Source of the DNA: Pseudomonas sp. TH15
GTDB lineage: Bacteria; Pseudomonadota; Gammaproteobacteria; Pseudomonadales; Pseudomonadaceae
DNA length: 64,000 nucleotides
Assembly: GCF_016651105.1 (NCBI RefSeq)
Contig: NZ_JAEKEL010000001.1
Span: 4,764,001-4,828,000 of the forward strand
Direction: 5' to 3'
Within the stretch, counting starts at the first letter, position 1; every line of letters begins with the position of its first letter. This document shows, piece after piece, positions 59,862 to 64,000 of this stretch. A program made the position numbers and the translations under genes. The notes beneath the pieces are model-generated. The model had not been told where the DNA came from, searched no databases, and was given only the letters and a program-made list of their open reading frames with translations.

Positions 59862-59896
59862 AAGACCGTGTCAGCCTCATTGAGGTTATCCAAGTC

Positions 59897-60274
59897 ATGT
59901 TCAAAGTAACGCCAAATCCGCCAGAAGCGGATGCCATACCCGAATCCGATCCAACATCCCCTTACTCCACGCTAGACCCGACAAAACTGAACGACGCCGC
60001 CGAACGCGCCCTCGATCACTACCTCAAACCCCACGCCCCACCGCAGCGAACACCCAGCACCATGTTCCTGGTCGCCCCGAACATGGACACCGAATCCCTC
60101 CTCGCTCACGCCTGCGAATCCATGGCCTCGGCCAGCATCATGCTCAGCGACTTCGCCGGCCTGCTCGAAACGCCCTACCGCAACACCCTGCTTGGCATTC
60201 AGCAAGTGGTGATGCTCGGCGAACTCGCCGTCAACCGCGCGCTCGACAACCTGGAGCCGCCGACCAGAAATTGA
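59897..60274 (+). CDS. DUF6124 family protein
   Basis: A 125-residue soluble protein of a family essentially confined to Pseudomonas (earlier DUF3077). Hallmarks are P-T-S-P-Y near 22, L-N-D-A-A-E-R-A-L-D-H-Y-L-K-P (near 35) and a C-terminal helical half with A-C-E-S-M-A-S-A and the final N-R-A-L-D. Function unknown. The folded leader in front suggests post-transcriptional control. The following toxin-antitoxin pair is on the same strand, 9 bp away. Confidence 0.85.
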   Translation: MFKVTPNPPEADAIPESDPTSPYSTLDPTKLNDAAERALDHYLKPHAPPQRTPSTMFLVAPNMDTESLLAHACESMASASIMLSDFAGLLETPYRNTLLGIQQVVMLGELAVNRALDNLEPPTRN

Positions 60275-60283
60275 AGTGAGTTG

Positions 60284-60586
60284 ATGAGGTGAGGGAGTGC
60301 GCTCAAAGATCTGCGTGCATTCCCGCTTGATGCCCGAAGGGCTGCGGGTTTTCAGTTGGATCTTTTGCAACAGGGTGAAGAACCTTTTGATTGGCATCCC
60401 ATGAAAACCAGAGGCCGTGGCGTCAACGAAATCAGGATCACTGAGGATTCAGGAGCGTTTTGGGTGTTTTATGTGGTCAATCGGCCTGAAGCCATTTATG
60501 TGCTGCACGCCATGCACAAGACCACACGAAAAACTGAAACGCGAGATATCGAACTGGCTCGCGCCAGATACCAGGAAATAGGTTAG
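60284..60586 (+). pseudogene. HigB/RelE-like toxin with in-frame stop at codon 3
   Basis: Residues from 60293 onward (G-S-A-L-K-D-L-R-A-F-P, then P-F-D-W-H-P-M and Y-V-L-H-A-M-H-K-T-T) match the phage Gp49-like toxin family. Reading from ATG 60284 gives M-R-stop: the TGA at 60290-60292 stands where family members have Trp or similar. Otherwise only a TTG at 60356 or ATG 60401 could start it, losing the N-terminal strand. The antitoxin gene follows by 3 bp. Probably an inactivated toxin, or a start I cannot see. Confidence 0.6.
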
Positions 60587-60589
60587 GCC

Positions 60590-60901
60590 ATGAAGGATCA
60601 TCAAGACCCATCCCTGCGTTTTACAAGCGTCTGGGATGCACTGGAAGACACGCCGCAGGACGCAGCCAATATGCGTCTGCGGGCCAAACTGATGCGTACG
60701 CTTTGCGAGACCATTCGCGCTTGGGAGCTTCCACAAAAGGAGGCAGCCAAGCGTCTGGGCATTACTCAGCCACGCCTCAATGATGTACTCAACGGGAAAA
60801 TCGACAAGTTCTCGCTCGATGCCTTGGTCAATATTTCGGCAGCAGCAAAGTTGGAAGTAGACATCTGCTTTCCGTCCGGGCCACCGTTGCAGTGGGCCTG
60901 A
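60590..60901 (+). CDS. HigA-like XRE-family antitoxin
   Basis: A 103-residue protein whose C-terminal XRE HTH (residues 45-85, L-P-Q-K-E-A-A-K-R-L-G-I-T-Q-P-R) resembles HigA2-type antitoxins. The reading frame is intact although the toxin gene upstream is not. It should repress its own promoter and neutralise the toxin. GGTTAGG lies upstream of the ATG. Confidence 0.85.
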   Translation: MKDHQDPSLRFTSVWDALEDTPQDAANMRLRAKLMRTLCETIRAWELPQKEAAKRLGITQPRLNDVLNGKIDKFSLDALVNISAAAKLEVDICFPSGPPLQWA

Positions 60902-61044
60902 GGACCACTCAGCCCGCCAAGGATTACTTCAACGCGTGCGTTGACGAAACTCCGAAAGGATAAAAGGTTTACCGGCTCTGGGTTAACCTTCGACATCCTC
61001 CAGCGCCACCAAAGGCTCGCTGGAGGACTCGACAGCGCCTGCAC

Positions 61045-61383
61045 TCAATCATCCCGCGTCAGCACTTCCAGCAATTCAATCTCGAAAATCAAATTCGAAT
61101 TCGGCGTTATCGCGCCCATCGTCCGTTCGCCATACGCCAGATGCGCCGGCACCAGCAGCTTGCGTTTGCCGCCGACCTGCATACCCATGATCCCCTGGTC
61201 CCAACCCTTGATCACCCGCCCAGTCCCGATCACGCACTGAAAAGGTTTGCCACGGCTGTAGGAGGAATCGAATTCGGTGCCGTCTTCCAGCCATCCGCGA
61301 TATTGAGTGGTGATCAGCGCGCCTTTGACCGCTGCTTTGCCGTCGCCCAACTCAAGGTCGATTACCTGAAGCTCATCATTCAT
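61045..61383 (-). CDS. FKBP-type peptidyl-prolyl cis-trans isomerase
   Basis: A 112-residue single-domain FKBP. Core residues Y-R-G-W, D-S-S-Y, V-I-K-G-W-D-Q-G-I, L-A-Y-G and F-E-I-E-L-L-E agree with the active-site pattern. No signal peptide, so cytosolic. I start at ATG 61383; the GTG at 61404 is an alternative with no better binding site. It is divergent from the diguanylate cyclase gene. Confidence 0.92.
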   Translation of the reverse strand: MNDELQVIDLELGDGKAAVKGALITTQYRGWLEDGTEFDSSYSRGKPFQCVIGTGRVIKGWDQGIMGMQVGGKRKLLVPAHLAYGERTMGAITPNSNLIFEIELLEVLTRDD

Positions 61384-61556
61384 TACATGCACTCGTCTGT
61401 TCACACCCTCGAAAGGGCTTCATGGGCAGCGTTTTCCCAGAATTGCAGGCAATTGGCAACCGTTCGGAGCGGTTTAGATCTATTTCCGGCAGTAAGCGTG
61501 AACTAATATATGCGCCATCCCCCCACGGTTAAACTCGCCATGACGGCCATCCCTGA

Positions 61557-62633
61557 ATGAGTGTCCTCTGGATCAGCGCTGCCATTGGCTCAGTGATGCT
61601 TGCCGTGCTTGTTGCGCTGGTCTGTCGCCAGTATTCCCTGCAACAGCAACTGGTCGAATGCCGTGCGCTGATCGCCAGTCTTTCCACGGGACAAAACATC
61701 CATCTGGACGGTGACGCCGAGCGCTTTAAACGCAGCCAGTACTTCGCCCGCATCGGCACTTGGGACTGGGAAGTGGACACCGACAAGCTCTATTGGTCGG
61801 AGGCGATCTACGGCATGTTCGGGTTCAAGATCGGTGAAGTCACGCCCTCCTACGCCCTGTTCTGTTCCTGCGTGCACCCGGACGACCGGGCCAAGGTCCG
61901 CGCCGGAGAGCTGCGTTGCCTGGAAACCGGCGAGAACCATGACGAGGAATACCGCGTGGTCTGGCCCGACGGCACCATCCGCTGGTTGCGCGAGACCGGC
62001 AATGTGGTGAAGAACGATCACGACGCCACGATCAAGATGCTGGGCGTGGTCCGCGACATCACCGAAGAAAAGGCGTCCGCCAGTTACCTGCAACACCTGG
62101 CCCATTACGACCCGCTGACCGGCCTGCCCAATCGCCTGGTGCTCGAAGAGCGCCTGTCCGAGGCACTGGAACAGGCACGCATCAGCGCCACACGGGTGGC
62201 GCTGGTGTTTGTCGACCTCAATGGTTTCAAGGCAATCAACGACCATTACGGCCACGCGGCTGGCGACCGGGTGCTGGTCACCACCGCCACGCGACTCAAG
62301 AGAATCCTGCGCTCAACCGACACCGTCGCGCGGATTGGCGGCGACGAATTCGTGGTGATCCTCCAAGGCCTGCCGCAAGGCATCAACCTGCAAGATGAAG
62401 CCCGCAGCATCTGCCAGAAAATCTTCGTCGAACTCTCACCGCCAGTGACGATTGGCAATGATCAACGACACATCGGCACCAGCCTTGGGGTCGCGGTGTT
62501 CCCGGATCATGCGCCGAGCATGGATCGGCTGATTCATATTGCGGATCTGGCGATGTATGAGGCGAAACGCAGTGGGAATAATCAGTATCGGTTGGGCGGT
62601 GGGCAGGTTCTGAGTCACAGCCGAATGGAGTGA
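61557..62633 (+). CDS. Membrane-anchored PAS-GGDEF diguanylate cyclase
   Basis: A 358-residue enzyme that makes cyclic di-GMP. One N-terminal membrane helix (residues 5-24), a short linker, a PAS domain (about 60-175, ending G-V-V-R-D-I-T-E-E-K) and a GGDEF domain (about 190-350). The signature R-I-G-G-D-E-F is intact, and R-S-T-D five residues before it is an inhibitory I-site. It should be active and feedback-controlled. No partner gene adjoins. Confidence 0.93.
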   Translation: MSVLWISAAIGSVMLAVLVALVCRQYSLQQQLVECRALIASLSTGQNIHLDGDAERFKRSQYFARIGTWDWEVDTDKLYWSEAIYGMFGFKIGEVTPSYALFCSCVHPDDRAKVRAGELRCLETGENHDEEYRVVWPDGTIRWLRETGNVVKNDHDATIKMLGVVRDITEEKASASYLQHLAHYDPLTGLPNRLVLEERLSEALEQARISATRVALVFVDLNGFKAINDHYGHAAGDRVLVTTATRLKRILRSTDTVARIGGDEFVVILQGLPQGINLQDEARSICQKIFVELSPPVTIGNDQRHIGTSLGVAVFPDHAPSMDRLIHIADLAMYEAKRSGNNQYRLGGGQVLSHSRME

Positions 62634-62635
62634 GG

Positions 62636-63100
62636 TCAGCCAGCTGTCTTGCCAAACACAACGCCGTTGAAGGTGTGAGTGCAGCACTGACAACTCGGCG
62701 TCATGTCAGCGGCTTTCAATTCGGGATTGACGATTTGCAGAAGGTTTTGCTCATCGACGTACAGGCCATTGAAGTAGCTCGACTCACCCAACCGGACGAT
62801 GTCACTGCGCTCATCTTCCTGAATGGCAACCATCCAGAACAGCGGATCGGGACAATCGAGGCGCGACAACGCTTCACTGAATATCTGATTCCAATGACCA
62901 CCCACCCTGGACAATAAGAAACGGAACAATGGCGTGTAATCCAGTCCGTATCGTTTGCCGGAATGCATCGAACCTCGCGATGCTTCGCGGCGGCTCTCGC
63001 TCTTGGTATTTCGTTGATCGCGGTAATGCGCGACCGACTCATTACGTCGCACACCCCAGGTGCGCGTGTTGACTTTGCGGTAAAGCGGCTTCTTGTCCAA
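62636..63100 (-). CDS. Conserved hypothetical protein with CxCC motif
   Basis: A 154-residue protein known to me only as a conserved hypothetical of proteobacteria. Features are R-K-V-N-T-R-T near the start, G-L-D-Y-T-P-L-F-R-F-L-L near 53, W-M-V-A near 88 and a C-terminal C-Q-C-C-T-H that may bind zinc. The start is TTG at 63100 with GGAG 8 nt upstream, which gives the usual M-D-K-K-P-L-Y beginning. It ends 2 bp from the convergent GGDEF gene. Confidence 0.72.
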   Translation of the reverse strand: MDKKPLYRKVNTRTWGVRRNESVAHYRDQRNTKSESRREASRGSMHSGKRYGLDYTPLFRFLLSRVGGHWNQIFSEALSRLDCPDPLFWMVAIQEDERSDIVRLGESSYFNGLYVDEQNLLQIVNPELKAADMTPSCQCCTHTFNGVVFGKTAG

Positions 63101-63199
63101 CCCATTGCTCCTGACATCCGGTCACTCGAGACGCCCACGGGTTTTACCCGAATGGCGCTCGATCGCAATCAACCGTCCATGGCTAATTATTGCCGGGGT

Positions 63200-63505
63200 T
63201 TAACGCGGGACTGGTTTCATCTCGACAATGGTGCCGTTGGTGATCATCACCATGACGTATTGGTCATTGATCTGCACCCACTGCGCCTGATCGACCGGTT
63301 TTTTCAGGCCTTTGGCTTTCCAGTCGAGGGCTTTTTCGCTGCGTTGATAAATATCCGGGGCGCGGTCGTTGACCTTCAATTCGCGGTCGCTGACCGGGGA
63401 TTGTACGGTAGGATCGCTTGAGGTTTGCGCCGCTTGAACAAGTGGGCTGATCCCGGCAATGCCGGCAACGAGGGCCAGGCTGGCGATTAGGGTTTTGCTG
63501 TTCAT
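63200..63505 (-). CDS. RcnB-like periplasmic protein
   Basis: A 101-residue secreted protein. A signal peptide of 26 residues ends at V-Q-A. The C-terminal half (Y-Q-R-S, L-D-W-K-A-K-G-L, W-V-Q-I-N-D-Q-Y-V-M-V) has the pattern of RcnB/YohN proteins, tied in E. coli to nickel/cobalt homeostasis. Here its role is unproven. GAGGTT lies upstream of the ATG. Confidence 0.8.
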   Translation of the reverse strand: MNSKTLIASLALVAGIAGISPLVQAAQTSSDPTVQSPVSDRELKVNDRAPDIYQRSEKALDWKAKGLKKPVDQAQWVQINDQYVMVMITNGTIVEMKPVPR

Positions 63506-63931
63506 CGGTGAACCTCCATTGATGTGTGATACCTGAACTCCGACTGCGCGGCTCGGGAATCATTCCTTGTTTTTTGTGCCGGTTGGCTGGGGGATTGTAG
63601 TCGTCTGCCGGGCCGCCATCGCTGGCAAGCCAGCGCCCACAAGATTTTCATGTGAGCGCAAATTTCACCCACACCACAAAACCTGTAGGAGCCGAGCTTG
63701 CTCGCGAAGGCGTCGACACATCCAACATATTGATCGTCTGAGACAACGCTTTCGCGAGCAAGCTCGGCGCCTGCAAAAAGCAAGCGTCGGGCGCATTGAT
63801 CCGCTTCACGCATCAATGCATGCCAACTATGCAATTAACATATCGATCCCCCTGTTCCACTATCCGCGCCAATAAGAACCGTGCGCTGCCCCCACGCGGC
63901 GCACGTCATAAAAGCGGTGGAGTACACGTCA
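63506..63931. repeat. Intergenic region with a REPIN variant
   Basis: The 426-bp gap carries inverted copies of GAGCCGAGCTTGCTCGCGAA at 63683-63775 and a half copy near 63600. The remainder holds the promoter of the MFS gene, with GGTGGAG just before its start. No gene seen. Confidence 0.78.
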
Positions 63932-64000
63932 ATGACAGCATCAATCCCTTCCGGGCGTTCTCACGCCGGTTCGATTTTCCGGGTGACCTCCGGCAACTTC
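63932..64000 (+). CDS. MFS transporter, 5' end only (metabolite:H+ symporter type)
   Basis: Only the first 23 codons are inside the window. They read M-T-A-S-I-P-S-G-R and then S-I-F-R-V-T-S-G-N-F, the beginning typical of MHS-type MFS symporters for citrate, tricarballylate or related acids. GGTGGAG precedes the ATG. The substrate cannot be judged from this fragment. Confidence 0.6.
   Translation, partial: MTASIPSGRSHAGSIFRVTSGNF

Noticed and set aside
1..64000. tRNA, rRNA, prophage or anti-phage defence island
   Set aside because: No cloverleaf, rRNA stretch, phage structural gene, restriction system or known defence gene set was seen by eye. The HigA-like pair alone is not enough to call a defence locus.

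Overview
The window is chromosomal DNA from a fluorescent Pseudomonas (P. fluorescens/P. putida lineage). The reasons are the high GC content, a bkdR-bkdA1A2B-lpdV operon of the Pseudomonas type, an OprD porin, a DUF1652 and a DUF6124 protein (both essentially pseudomonad families), and three families of dispersed extragenic palindromes (REP/REPIN-like) between many genes. I see no rRNA, tRNA, CRISPR array, replication origin or prophage. The only mobile element is one IS3-family insertion.

Layout. 0-7 kb: small metabolic genes (MSAD-like tautomerase, cysteine hydrolase, 2-hydroxyacid dehydrogenase, a phosphotransferase/SDR pair, a TRIC-like channel) and a repeat-rich stretch. A candidate leader-peptide attenuator lies in front of the cysteine hydrolase. 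7-13 kb: a Tat-exported molybdenum hydroxylase (iorAB type) in line with a LysR and a triple-PAS LuxR regulator, and divergent from a second LysR. 13.5-22.2 kb: the least ordinary cluster. It has two tandem ACMSD-type amidohydrolases (the first lacks the HxH metal motif), UbiD and UbiX, a His-rich COG0523 GTPase, an NCS2 nucleobase transporter and an 8-oxoguanine/isoxanthopterin-type deaminase. I read this as catabolism of a carboxylated nucleobase- or pterin-like heterocycle. 22.3-32.5 kb: a small unknown gene, a 134-bp tandem repeat, a DHH phosphoesterase, then the reductive pyrimidine pathway (preT/preA, hydA, beta-ureidopropionase, NCS1 permease, TetR/RutR-like regulator).

32.6-43.3 kb: CopC/CopD, an EmrAB-like efflux pair, and a uronate-oxidation module (OprD porin, uronate dehydrogenase, SMP-30 lactonase, DctPQM TRAP transporter). 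43.3-47 kb: a sulfide/persulfide module (TauE/SafE, SQR, BigR/SqrR-type repressor, ETHE1-like metallohydrolase) with a palindrome at the divergent promoter. 47-54 kb: branched-chain amino-acid catabolism (bkd operon plus ilvE). 54-58 kb: a radical-SAM/TIGR03915 DNA-repair pair behind a clear LexA box, an ArsR-type regulator and a cytochrome P450. 58.3-59.5 kb: an IS3 element inserted exactly inside a REP sequence. 59.7-64 kb: a structured leader ahead of a DUF6124 gene, a HigB-like toxin relic with its intact HigA antitoxin, an FKBP isomerase, a PAS-GGDEF diguanylate cyclase, a conserved hypothetical, an RcnB-like protein, and the start of an MFS transporter cut by the window edge.

Together most of the window is accessory catabolism: N-heterocycles and nucleobases, sugar acids, branched-chain amino acids and sulfide, each with its own transporter and local regulator. 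All assignments come from reading the sequence; no database search was run.
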